A DNA stretch of 17,468 nucleotides from Paludibacteraceae bacterium (GTDB taxonomy: Bacteria; Bacteroidota; Bacteroidia; Bacteroidales; Paludibacteraceae), in the NCBI GenBank assembly GCA_016292775.1, contig JAEDFN010000037.1, positions 1-17,468 of the forward strand, in the 5' to 3' direction. Shown one piece after another: positions 7,941 to 16,234 of the stretch. Below the pieces are notes generated by a model, which saw only the letters and a program-made list of their open reading frames with translations, was not told the DNA's origin and made no database searches. A program made the translations under genes and the position numbers. The stretch's first letter is position 1; each line of letters opens with the position of its first letter.

Positions 7941-9236
7941 ATGACATATTTTGACGAACTGCCGTTAAACGATGATATATTGGACGCTCTCGACGATATG
8001 AATTTCGTGGAGTGTACCCCTATTCAAGAGTTGGCAATACCGAAAATATTTTCAGGCTGCGATTTAATAGCTTCCGCTCAAACAGGTACCGGTAAAACGG
8101 CGGCTTATCTGCTCCCGATTATCGAGAAAATCTCTTCCGGAGTACTGGATAAAAACAGAGTTAATGCCTTGATATTAGTGCCTACTCGAGAACTGGCACA
8201 ACAAGTGGATCAGCTGATGGCGGGTTTCGCATACTATCTTAATATTACTTGGATTGCTATTTTCGGGGGTAATGATGGGGTGGCTTTCTCTCAACAGCAA
8301 AAAGCACTTAAAGATGGGTGCGATATCGTTGTCGCTACCCCGGGACGCTTGATTTCTTTCCTTCGCACTTGTAATATCGACTTCTCGGCTATTGATATGC
8401 TCGTGCTCGATGAGGCAGACCGTATGCTTGATATCGGATTTTACGACGATATTATGGAGATTGTAAAGTATATCAACCATAAATGCCAAACACTCCTTTT
8501 CTCCGCTACTTATCCTAAAACGGTGGAGAAGTTGGCAATGAAAATCTTACATAATCCCGAGCAGGTTAAAATTTCCGTGTCTAAACCGGCTGATGGTATA
8601 TCTCAAAATATTTTCTTGGTTAATGACGATTTAAAGCAAAAGTTGCTTTGCGCTATTGCAAAATCCCAATCTTGGAAAAAAACTATAATTTTCGCCTCTT
8701 CAAAGCAAAATGTTAAGGACCTTTATAAGCAATTAATACGCTTGAATTTTAATGTAGCACAAATTCATTCCGATTTGGATAATAATACTCGCTCGGAAGT
8801 AATCCTGAATTTTAAAAACGGGAAAGTTGATTTGCTCGTTGCTACTGATGTCGTTGCCCGTGGCATCGATATAGAAAATGTAGAAGTGGTAGTGAATTAC
8901 GATGTACCTTCCCATCCCGAAGATTATGTGCATCGTGTAGGACGTACTGCAAGAGCGGGGGCTACCGGTGTAGCTTATACTTTTGTTAATGCTAAAGATA
9001 AACTGCGAATGGCTAAAATAGAGTCGTTTATCGACAAGTCTATTCCCCGTGCTTCAGTTACCGAATTCTTGAAAAACGCTACAGATTTGCCCGTGGATGA
9101 TATCGAACAGATACGCGAAAAACGAAAATCTCGGAAAAATTACCACCATGGGTATCGACAAAAATCAAATAAAAATAGCGATAATCGTTCCTCTTACAAA
9201 CGAAATTATTCAAAATCCGGAAAGAATATTAAATAA
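7941..9236 (+). CDS. DEAD-box ATP-dependent RNA helicase
   Basis: 431 residues with every canonical motif in order: Q motif around FVECTPIQ (22-29), Walker A AQTGTGKT (46-53), PTRELAQQ (81-88), GG (109-110), TPGR (133-136), DEAD (157-160), SAT (188-190), ATDVVARGID (301-310) and HRVGRTARAG (331-340). After the core (ending near 375) comes a short tail rich in Lys, Arg, Asn and Ser (about 395-431), typical of RhlE-type proteins, where it helps hold RNA. Role: ATP-driven unwinding of short RNA duplexes in ribosome assembly, RNA decay or cold adaptation; the exact subfamily is not settled by sequence alone. It starts three bases after the transporter stop codon, without an obvious promoter of its own. 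No clear terminator is visible in the AT-rich 200 bases downstream. Confidence 0.95.
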   Translation: MTYFDELPLNDDILDALDDMNFVECTPIQELAIPKIFSGCDLIASAQTGTGKTAAYLLPIIEKISSGVLDKNRVNALILVPTRELAQQVDQLMAGFAYYLNITWIAIFGGNDGVAFSQQQKALKDGCDIVVATPGRLISFLRTCNIDFSAIDMLVLDEADRMLDIGFYDDIMEIVKYINHKCQTLLFSATYPKTVEKLAMKILHNPEQVKISVSKPADGISQNIFLVNDDLKQKLLCAIAKSQSWKKTIIFASSKQNVKDLYKQLIRLNFNVAQIHSDLDNNTRSEVILNFKNGKVDLLVATDVVARGIDIENVEVVVNYDVPSHPEDYVHRVGRTARAGATGVAYTFVNAKDKLRMAKIESFIDKSIPRASVTEFLKNATDLPVDDIEQIREKRKSRKNYHHGYRQKSNKNSDNRSSYKRNYSKSGKNIK

Positions 9237-9394
9237 TTATTCCCGTTCTTTTTTAATGCTATTACTTCTTTTTTTAGTTTGTAAATAATTGATAATAAAG
9301 ATTTTTTGCTTTTGAGTTGTGTGTGAAAATTGTCGAAGTTGGTCTGTTCCCTCTTTTTGCCGATAACAATTAACTCTATTTTATTTGGAAGTAG

Positions 9395-9425
9395 ATTGCA
9401 GATTAAAAAAAATTTTGTACCTTTG
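9395..9425 (+). promoter_or_regulatory. Promoter of the tRNA-Leu gene
   Basis: ATTG (9395-9398), then 19 bases, then TACCTTTG (9418-9425), fit the Bacteroidota -33/-7 promoter (TTTG, TAnnTTTG). Predicted start of transcription is near 9430, about 10 bases before the mature tRNA. The rest of the intergenic stretch 9237-9394 shows nothing recognisable. Confidence 0.7.
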
Positions 9426-9439
9426 CACTTGAAAATAAT

Positions 9440-9521
9440 GCGGCATTGGCGTAATTGGTAGCCGCGCTAGACTTAGGATCTAGTGGAGAAGTCCGTGGGG
9501 GTTCGAGTCCCTTATGCCGCA
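9440..9521 (+). tRNA. tRNA-Leu, anticodon UAG
   Basis: An 82-base cloverleaf. The acceptor stem GCGGCAT (9440-9446) pairs with ATGCCGC (9514-9520), with A9521 as discriminator. The anticodon stem CTAGA/TCTAG encloses the loop 9472-9478 with anticodon TAG at 9474-9476. A class II variable arm (about 9484-9496) and the T-arm (9497-9513, GGGGG/CCCTT around loop TTCGAGT) follow. The long variable arm plus UAG anticodon identify leucine (CUN codons). CCA is not encoded. It has its own promoter and a terminator directly after it. Confidence 0.97.
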
Positions 9522-9522
9522 C

Positions 9523-9558
9523 AAAAAAGCTCTTGATGATTGTTCAAGAGCTTTTTTT
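9523..9558 (+). terminator. Rho-independent, probably bidirectional terminator
   Basis: AGCTCTTGA (9528-9536) and TCAAGAGCT (9544-9552) form a perfect 9-bp stem with a 7-base loop. It is flanked by five A on the left and six more T on the right, which extend the stem. Two bases after the tRNA it ends tRNA transcription. The A-tract on the left becomes a T-tract on the minus strand, so it should also stop the tsaD-exosortase operon, whose last gene ends at 9620. Confidence 0.92.
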
Positions 9559-9619
9559 ATTATTGTATCAAACAAATCAAGTATAACTTTCTAAATAGCT
9601 ATTTCCGATTTATTTCTTA

Positions 9620-10210
9620 TCATTTTTTTTCTGCATTTACCTTATTGTTTTTTAAAAATTTTGGTAGTATAATCTCAATCCATATTGCCCATAAAAAAAA
9701 GATGAAAACGTAGAATAGTATTTTGAAGAAATATTCATGCATCATATAAAACAAATCCACTCGATGTAATGTGGTTAATAATAGCATTAATATTCGAAAA
9801 ATATTTATACAAAATACTAATATTGAGCCTGATATAATATAAGGAATTTTATAAATAATTGAGCCCCTCGAAAGCAGAATGGATATAATAAACACTATTG
9901 TCTGCTTTATTCCCGTGCAGCCCCATACTATCCCCAATGATGTGTTGTTGTCAAAATAAAACATATTACCATTTTGAACATATTCAATATTAAAGTATTT
10001 TAAATATTTTTCGGCGATATTGGCGATAAAAAAACAGTAGTTGTCAATTATATGCGTTATGTTCAAATATTTAGAGTCCCAACGGCAATTGTCAAAATCT
10101 TCGTAAAACATCACTTTCCATATTAATTGAGATAATATTAATGCAATAATAAACGATATTATATCTTTGTAACTCTCAGCTTGTTTTGAAAATTTTATCT
10201 CTTTTTTCAT
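9620..10210 (-). CDS. Exosortase/archaeosortase family protein
   Basis: 196 residues, mostly membrane: hydrophobic segments at about 15-34, 95-114, 121-146 and 160-183. The family's catalytic triad is present in the right order and setting: C98 in WGCTG (at the start of a helix), R139 in INIFRI, and H158 in the loop before the last helix. This short single-domain form resembles the small exosortase-like proteins of Bacteroidota. Family role: cysteine transpeptidase in the inner membrane that recognises a C-terminal sorting tail and moves the protein to the envelope. No candidate target with such a tail is encoded nearby. Its ATG shares one base with the TGA of tsaD (TGATG), implying translational coupling. 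The last ~10 residues are charged and cytoplasmic. Confidence 0.85.
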   Translation of the reverse strand: MKKEIKFSKQAESYKDIISFIIALILSQLIWKVMFYEDFDNCRWDSKYLNITHIIDNYCFFIANIAEKYLKYFNIEYVQNGNMFYFDNNTSLGIVWGCTGIKQTIVFIISILLSRGSIIYKIPYIISGSILVFCINIFRILMLLLTTLHRVDLFYMMHEYFFKILFYVFIFFLWAIWIEIILPKFLKNNKVNAEKK

Positions 10211-11229
10211 CAGATATTAGTGCGAGCAAATGGTGGTAAGTCAAAAGTACAGAAGTCTTTATCTAAAAATTTGTAATATCCGGTTATTGCTACCATAGCG
10301 GCATTGTCGGTTGTGTAAGAAAATTTTGGAATGAAGATATCTACATGATGCCTCTTCCCGTAATCGATAAATGCATCTCTCAATCCGGTATTAGCTGAAA
10401 CACCTCCGGCTAATGCCAATTGTTTTATCCCTGTTTGTTTTACTGCTTTGTTTACCTTATCCATCAGTGTTTCGATAATGGCACGCTGGATAGAGGCGCA
10501 TAAGTCGTTCGTATTCTCCTCTATAAAATTCGGATTTTTAGCTATTTCATCGCGGATAGTATAAAGGAAAGAGGTTTTAAGACCGCTGAAACTATAGTCT
10601 AAACCGGGAATATGTGGTTTTGAGAAATTAAATGCTTTTGAGTTGCCAAGCTTGGAATATTTGTCAATGAACGGACCGCCCGGATATGGTAATCCCATAA
10701 TCTTTGCGCACTTATCAAAGGCTTCTCCCGCTGCATCGTCAATGGTTTGCCCCAGTACGCTCATCTCTTTATAGCTTTTTACCTCTATTATTTGAGAGTT
10801 TCCCCCGGATACTAACAGACAAAGAAATGGAAAGTCGGGATGGAGTTGCTCCTCCCCCGGTTCTGAAATAAAATGAGCCATTACATGAGCTTGTAGATGA
10901 TTGATGTCGATTATCGGTATGTTTAATCCTAATGCAAATCCTTTCGCAAAAGAGGTGCCTACCAATAACGACCCCATCAAGCCCGGACCTCTCGTAAATG
11001 CTACAGCGTCGATGTCATCATTAGTAACCCCGGCTCTCTTTATCGCCGCATCTACTACCGGTATGATATTCTGCTGGTGTGCTCTTGATGCCAATTCCGG
11101 AACTACACCCCCATATTGCTCGTGAATACTCTGACTCGCTGTGACATTCGATAGTAATAACCCGTCTCTTATGATTGCCGCCGACGTGTCGTCACACGAC
11201 GACTCTATGCCTAATATTGTGATACTCAT
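10210..11229 (-). CDS. tsaD: TsaD, tRNA N6-threonylcarbamoyladenosine transferase subunit
   Basis: 339 residues, normal length. TsaD (Kae1/Gcp family, ASKHA fold) transfers the threonylcarbamoyl group from threonylcarbamoyl-AMP to A37 of tRNAs reading ANN codons, working in the cytoplasm with TsaB and TsaE. Visible signatures: LGIESSCDDTSAAI (6-19), the metal-binding HLQAH (H111, H115) in the HxxxH family signature, GPGLMGSLLVG (81-91), LLVSGGNSQII (138-148), DDAAGEAFDK (164-173), PYPGGPFID (181-189) and TTDNAAM near the C-terminus. The gene diverges from tamB across a 56-base gap. The exosortase family gene overlaps its stop by one base. On the minus strand TAACTTTC (11244-11237) is a near match to the -7 element and would give an almost leaderless transcript. 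Confidence 0.98.
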   Translation of the reverse strand: MSITILGIESSCDDTSAAIIRDGLLLSNVTASQSIHEQYGGVVPELASRAHQQNIIPVVDAAIKRAGVTNDDIDAVAFTRGPGLMGSLLVGTSFAKGFALGLNIPIIDINHLQAHVMAHFISEPGEEQLHPDFPFLCLLVSGGNSQIIEVKSYKEMSVLGQTIDDAAGEAFDKCAKIMGLPYPGGPFIDKYSKLGNSKAFNFSKPHIPGLDYSFSGLKTSFLYTIRDEIAKNPNFIEENTNDLCASIQRAIIETLMDKVNKAVKQTGIKQLALAGGVSANTGLRDAFIDYGKRHHVDIFIPKFSYTTDNAAMVAITGYYKFLDKDFCTFDLPPFARTNI

Positions 11230-11253
11230 TTTTTGTGAAAGTTAATTTTGCTT

Positions 11254-11288
11254 TTTGATGGTTTTATCCATTATTTTTTATACCTTTG
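11254..11288 (+). promoter_or_regulatory. Candidate promoter of the tamB-like gene
   Basis: TACCTTTG at 11281-11288 matches TAnnTTTG exactly and is identical to the tRNA -7 box; TTTG occurs at 11254-11257 with a somewhat long spacing of 23. Transcription would begin near 11293, downstream of the TTG at 11286, which therefore could not be the start codon of this transcript. Confidence 0.5.
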
Positions 11289-14200
11289 CAGTATTCAACC
11301 TACAAAGTTATAAAAAAATCGGTTAAAATAGTGCTTGCAGTGACTATAAGTTTGTTCTTATTATTGTCACTCCCATTCATCTTGTTAAGTATCAATAAGG
11401 TGCAGAATGTCGTTGTCGAAAAATTATCCGATTTTGTGGAGCAAAAAACAGGCGCTATACTCAATATCAAGCATGTATCCCTCTCTTTTTTTAATACAAT
11501 TAATATTGATTCCGTAGAATTTTATTCTCCAATTAATGAGAAAATTGCCGTTATTCCTCATATTCATGCTCATATTAGTATGTTGGAGTTGATTAAAGGT
11601 AATGTGGTGGTTAACCGGCTTGATATTTTCGACTCCGATTTATCTCTTTCAAAAGATGATAATGGCACCCTGAATATCCAATTTCTTATCGATGCACTGA
11701 ATACCGGTAAAAAGGCTTCTTTACCAGATATCTCTTTAAAACTGAATCTCGTAAATGCTTCTTTTGAATATATAGATAAAACTAAGAATTATCTGGATAT
11801 CCAATCGGAAGTGATGAATTTTGCCAATATCAAGGTCAATAATATCAATACCGCAATCACTTTTGACTATGTAGGTGATTCGATTATTGATGCCAAACTC
11901 TCTTATTTTAATTGCATAGAACGTAGTGGATTAAAGATTGATAATATTTCTACCCGTTTTGTAAAAAATAATCTTGACTTAAGTTTGCCATATTTCCATT
12001 TTTCTCTCCCGAATTCCAATGTGAAAATCGATTCTTGTCAAGTATCTTTACAAAAAGAGAATGGTAAAATAAATTGGAAGAAAACGGCTCTTTCTGTTAT
12101 TATACCTAATTCCGTATTTACTCCAAAAGATATCAAACAAATAGTGCCGGAATTTGCTAATTCAAATACTCCTATTCTATTCTCTTCTTTCTTAAATGGT
12201 GATAGTGAGCGTCTTAAGTTAGAGAGTCTCGATGTGCAGTATGGCGATGTCATTGCTTTAAAAACCAAATTAGACGTTACAAACCCGTCGGATATTCATA
12301 ATGCTTTCTTTTACTGTAATATTGATAAGATAAAATTCGATAAGGCCTCTTTGCAAGATTTGATTGCAAATATGTCGGGCAAAGCTTTTGTATTACCTAA
12401 AGAGATGGAGAGATTAGGCGTTTGTAATTATTCGGGTAATATCTCCGGTTTTCTGTCGAATATGGTTTTGTATGGTACTCTGAATTCCGCTATTGGTAAT
12501 GTTAAAACCGACGTAGCTTTAAGTGTAAATAAAGAGTTTAAGTCTTGCTATTTAAATGGTAAAATCGGTTCTTCAAAACTGAATTTCGCAAAGGTATTGC
12601 CAAAATCCGGACTCGGTACTATCGCTTTTAATTCAAATTCAAAAGTCACTCTCAATGCCGATAAGTCGTATTTTATCTCTACCGATATAGATATAAACCA
12701 TTTTTTCTTTAAAGGATATAACTATAAAAATGTAAAAGTTAATGGAGATATAGAGCCTAATTCTTTCTTTGGCAAGATAAATATCGCTGACGAAAATTGT
12801 AATCTTGCCTTTAACGGTCATATTTCGAATGTAAACGATTATAAGAAGTTCGATTTTGAAGCAAATGTAGCCGATTTAGCCTTGAATAAACTTCATCTTT
12901 CCGATAAATATCCGAATATGAAGATTTCTTTTAGCACTGTTGCCGCCTTCGAAGGCGACTATTGGGCCACTCTTAATGGATTTGCTTCTGTAGATTCTTT
13001 ACTCGTTGTGAATGGTAATAAAAAATTTTATAACGATAAATTTGTCATCTCCGCTAAGAACGATTCACTCTCTTCTGCCGTAATTAGTTCAGATATCATC
13101 AACGGTCGTATCGAGGGCGATTATCACCTTGCCGCCTTGCCGGGCCACTTGATGGCTACTGCTGCAAATCATTTGCCAATTCTCGACACCGTTCTAAATA
13201 TTAATCCTAAAGAGGTTTCAAATTCCCTCTATATGCAGCTGGAAATACAACCTCTTTATTCTCTACTTAATGTGCTCGATATTAATTGGTATACTACCGA
13301 AAAAATAGAAATTATAGGTAATTTTGATAAGGATATCGATAATCTTAATTTTACTGTTAGTGTGCCTCGCGTTACAAACGGAAAGTCTAATTTTAAAAAT
13401 ATTTTTCTCCAAGCGAATGCCGATAATGGTATCAATGTGTCACTGAATGCTACGGCTCTTTTACCTAAAGATACTATAAATTTGGGCGTGGATTTGAAGG
13501 CTATTAATAATTTTCTCTATTCTAAGCTCCAATTTTATAATAGCAATACTCAAAAAATTCTCCTTGGTGAACTTAAACAAAAAACTAATGTTTTTACTAA
13601 TGCTGACGGAGATGGATTAAATATCATCTCTTATATTCAACCTACCGAACTTATCTTGCAAAATAAACCTTGGTTTATACAAAATAGTGTCTTCTCAAGC
13701 GATTTTAAATCGTTCTCTATAGATAATTTCCGTCTTTATAGTGTTGATAATCAACAGGTATTGATAAATGGTACAGCTTCTAAATCAGCGCAAGACTCTC
13801 TGTCGATAGATTTGGATCAGATATCGTTAGACTATATTTCCGAACTTATCCCGGATAAATCTACGGTTTGTTTCGGTGGTACGGTGACGGGTGATGCCGT
13901 TATCGCCGATGTACTCAATCAACCCCGTATCAATGCTGATGTTATTGCCGAAAAATTTAAATTTAACAATGCCGATTTAGGTACAGCTCATGCTACTTGT
14001 AATTTCGACCTCGATAGTATTTGCTTGGTATTTAACGGAGTCGTTTTTGAAGATGAATCAGATACAAATGCAGTTTTGAGTGGTAAATATTTTATCGTTA
14101 AAGACTCTCTCGATTTAATAGGTAATGCCAATGGCTTGGATGTAAGCTTTATTAATTACTATATCCAAGATGTATTCGGCACTGTAAGTGGAAATGCTTT

Positions 14201-15854
14201 TGGTAATGTTCACGTTTATGGCATCACAAAAAGTAAGAATGTTGCCGTAGATGTTGCCGCTTTCGCACAAAATGCTTCCATTACTGTCGATTTCCTTAAG
14301 TCTACTTTCTTCTTCTCCGATTCTATTTTCGTAAATAAAGAGATAATAGATTTCGGAAATATCGATATTACTGATATCGCAGGAAATAGGGGTACTGTAT
14401 CCGGTAATATCAAGCACGATTATTTCAGAGATATGTATCTGAATATCCTTATCAATGTGAATAACATGCTGGTAATGAATACCACTCGTAAGGATTTGGA
14501 TAGCTTCTATGGCAAAGTGTATGGTACCGGTTCTGCCCGTATCTATGGGCATGAAGATAATATTTTTATAACTTGTAAAGCCGAAAATAATGCAGGTACA
14601 AAACTCGTTATGCCTATCGACTATTATTATGCTACCGAAAATTCGTTTATTGTATTTAAAGATGAAGTGGCTGAAGAAGAAATAGATACTACTTATTATG
14701 TTGAAGAGAGTGAGACTAATGTAGTGCTGGACTTAATGTTTGATATTAATCCCGATGCGGAATTGCAGATTATTATCGACTCTAAAGCAGGCGATATGCT
14801 CCGTGCAAGTGGTAGCGGTAATCTTCGACTAACTTATGATATCAATGCCGATGATTTGAAACTCTATGGTAATGTTCAAATTGAGAGGGGCTCATACTTG
14901 TTTACTTTCCAAAATTTGCTCCGAAAGGAATTCAAAATAAAAGAGGGTAGTTCTATCTCTTTTTCAGGCGATCCACTCGCTGCTACTATTGATATTGATG
15001 GGTATTATCAACTTACTGCCGACTTGGCGGAACTGCTCGATGATGCCGTACTATCTAACACTTCCCGAACCAGTGTGCCGGTACAATGCTTGCTGAATTT
15101 ATCCGGCGTACTTACTCAACCTAATGTAAAATTCGATATATATTTGCCTAACTCAGAAGAAGAATTAAATAGAGCGGTACATAATACTATCAACACCGAC
15201 GAGATGGTGAATCGACAAATTATCGGTTTGCTTCTCCTCGGAAAGTTCCTTAATCCCGAGTCAATGCGTTCTTCTAATGTGTTTACTCAAAACGAACTCT
15301 ATTCTGTAGTCTCTTCAACCCTCTCTTCTCAATTAAACAATTGGGTTTCTCAAATGTTTGATAATTGGGGCTTTGGCGTTAATTTCCGCACTTCCGGCGA
15401 GGGAGATACTCGTAGCAATGAATATGAATTTAATTTCAACTATTCGCCTACCAGCCGATTGGAAATCAATGGTAATGTGGGATATCGAGACGATGCTATG
15501 TCAAGTACAAAATTCATCGGCGATTTTGATGCGGAATATAAACTCGTTCAATCCGGTAGATTAAAACTTAAAGCTTATACACATACTAATGATTATAAGG
15601 AATTTAAAAAAGGTTTAACTACACAAGGCATTGGTATAGTATATTCCGAAAGCTTTAACTCTGTCCCTGAATTGGTGGAAGGATGGAAAAATAATGCCCG
15701 TAAAGCGAAATTGGAAAGACAGAAGAATAGGGAACTGCGTAAACAGCGAAAGGCAATGAAAAAGGCGGCGAAGGAAGAAGCTAAAAAGCAGAAAGAAGAA
15801 GCCGATAAGCAGAAAGAAGAAGCTGAAAATAATAAGGAGATGATTGAAAAATAA
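11286..15854 (+). CDS. tamB: TamB-like translocation/assembly module protein
   Basis: Up to 1522 residues. One N-terminal membrane anchor (about residues 14-36, preceded by Lys-rich KVIKKSVK) is followed by a very long periplasmic part of repeated beta-strands of AsmA/TamB type. The C-terminal TamB (DUF490) domain contains LRASGSGNLRLTYDINADDLKLYGNVQIERGSY-type sequence near 1177-1210 and a beta-rich end (GFGVNFRTSGEG..., NYSPTSRLEINGNVGYRDD). The family links inner and outer membranes and supports outer membrane protein insertion or lipid transport. The final ~60 residues are an unusual Lys/Glu-rich coiled-coil tail. The start is uncertain: no ATG or well-placed GTG exists. TTG 11286 lies in a promoter box, GTG 11331 would cut off the basic flank of the anchor, and ATA 11310 would give IKKSVKIVLAV, the expected N-terminus. 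tsaD diverges upstream. Confidence 0.93.
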   Translation: MQYSTYKVIKKSVKIVLAVTISLFLLLSLPFILLSINKVQNVVVEKLSDFVEQKTGAILNIKHVSLSFFNTINIDSVEFYSPINEKIAVIPHIHAHISMLELIKGNVVVNRLDIFDSDLSLSKDDNGTLNIQFLIDALNTGKKASLPDISLKLNLVNASFEYIDKTKNYLDIQSEVMNFANIKVNNINTAITFDYVGDSIIDAKLSYFNCIERSGLKIDNISTRFVKNNLDLSLPYFHFSLPNSNVKIDSCQVSLQKENGKINWKKTALSVIIPNSVFTPKDIKQIVPEFANSNTPILFSSFLNGDSERLKLESLDVQYGDVIALKTKLDVTNPSDIHNAFFYCNIDKIKFDKASLQDLIANMSGKAFVLPKEMERLGVCNYSGNISGFLSNMVLYGTLNSAIGNVKTDVALSVNKEFKSCYLNGKIGSSKLNFAKVLPKSGLGTIAFNSNSKVTLNADKSYFISTDIDINHFFFKGYNYKNVKVNGDIEPNSFFGKINIADENCNLAFNGHISNVNDYKKFDFEANVADLALNKLHLSDKYPNMKISFSTVAAFEGDYWATLNGFASVDSLLVVNGNKKFYNDKFVISAKNDSLSSAVISSDIINGRIEGDYHLAALPGHLMATAANHLPILDTVLNINPKEVSNSLYMQLEIQPLYSLLNVLDINWYTTEKIEIIGNFDKDIDNLNFTVSVPRVTNGKSNFKNIFLQANADNGINVSLNATALLPKDTINLGVDLKAINNFLYSKLQFYNSNTQKILLGELKQKTNVFTNADGDGLNIISYIQPTELILQNKPWFIQNSVFSSDFKSFSIDNFRLYSVDNQQVLINGTASKSAQDSLSIDLDQISLDYISELIPDKSTVCFGGTVTGDAVIADVLNQPRINADVIAEKFKFNNADLGTAHATCNFDLDSICLVFNGVVFEDESDTNAVLSGKYFIVKDSLDLIGNANGLDVSFINYYIQDVFGTVSGNAFGNVHVYGITKSKNVAVDVAAFAQNASITVDFLKSTFFFSDSIFVNKEIIDFGNIDITDIAGNRGTVSGNIKHDYFRDMYLNILINVNNMLVMNTTRKDLDSFYGKVYGTGSARIYGHEDNIFITCKAENNAGTKLVMPIDYYYATENSFIVFKDEVAEEEIDTTYYVEESETNVVLDLMFDINPDAELQIIIDSKAGDMLRASGSGNLRLTYDINADDLKLYGNVQIERGSYLFTFQNLLRKEFKIKEGSSISFSGDPLAATIDIDGYYQLTADLAELLDDAVLSNTSRTSVPVQCLLNLSGVLTQPNVKFDIYLPNSEEELNRAVHNTINTDEMVNRQIIGLLLLGKFLNPESMRSSNVFTQNELYSVVSSTLSSQLNNWVSQMFDNWGFGVNFRTSGEGDTRSNEYEFNFNYSPTSRLEINGNVGYRDDAMSSTKFIGDFDAEYKLVQSGRLKLKAYTHTNDYKEFKKGLTTQGIGIVYSESFNSVPELVEGWKNNARKAKLERQKNRELRKQRKAMKKAAKEEAKKQKEEADKQKEEAENNKEMIEK
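15786..15823 (+). repeat. 21-bp tandem repeat encoding coiled-coil heptads
   Basis: The 17-base unit starting at 15786 recurs exactly at 15807, a 21-bp period, encoding KQKEEAD then KQKEEAE. Seven residues per repeat equals one coiled-coil heptad, within the charged C-terminal tail of the TamB-like protein. Confidence 0.8.
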
Positions 15855-15882
15855 CTATAATAAATAAATGAAAGTGTAAAAA

Positions 15883-16179
15883 TTATCTGATGATGATGTT
15901 TTGCACTACCTCACTATCAAATTTTTTGTTTATGAGCATCTTGTATGAATCTTTATGTATATATAGCTCATTACGCAATATTGAAGAGTCGATATGAACA
16001 TCCAATGTGCCTTTTGAAAAAGATTCATTACAACTATAAACTGCTTTAGCTCCCAATATCTCTTTCCAGCATTGGATTACTCTCTGCTCTAATAAGCCGG
16101 AAGTAGACCGCTTGCCAACTATTGATGATATCGAAGTACTTATTAAATCTCCTATTGTTGTCGGTTCTTTGTATCCCAT
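15883..16179 (-). CDS. DUF721/DciA-like protein
   Basis: 98 residues, the usual length for the short DUF721 proteins of Bacteroidota. Matching features: the N-terminal stretch with IGDLISTSISS (8-18), the LLEQRVIQCWKEILG segment (29-43, with the conserved Trp of the W-x-x-(I/V)(L/V)G pattern), a beta strand GTLDVHIDSSILRNEL (57-72) and a final segment ending in VVQNIIIR. DUF721 includes DciA, the helicase operator that interacts with replicative DnaB in most bacteria; that role is likely but unproven for this short form. The gene converges with tamB, leaving 28 bases between stops, and diverges from the deaminase gene across 55 bases. A near-perfect promoter lies so close that the mRNA leader would be only a few bases. 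Confidence 0.85.
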   Translation of the reverse strand: MGYKEPTTIGDLISTSISSIVGKRSTSGLLEQRVIQCWKEILGAKAVYSCNESFSKGTLDVHIDSSILRNELYIHKDSYKMLINKKFDSEVVQNIIIR

Positions 16180-16187
16180 AATGAGTG

Positions 16188-16218
16188 CAAAGTTACTCGT
16201 TTTTTTTAAAAGAACAAA
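16188..16218 (-). promoter_or_regulatory. Promoter of the DUF721 gene
   Basis: On the minus strand TTTG (16218-16215), exactly 19 bases, then TAACTTTG (16195-16188): a full match to the Bacteroidota -33/-7 promoter. The predicted transcription start near 16183 is only about four bases before the ATG at 16179. Confidence 0.75.
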
Positions 16219-16234
16219 CTAATTTTTCTATATT

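Noticed and set aside
9097..9288. 63-codon plus-strand frame at the end of the helicase gene
   Set aside because: Out-of-frame overlap with the basic tail of the helicase; ends in low-complexity Leu/Phe sequence.
14115..14552. 145-codon minus-strand open frame
   Set aside because: Antisense shadow inside the TamB-like gene; its Ile/Asp-rich composition mirrors the coding strand.
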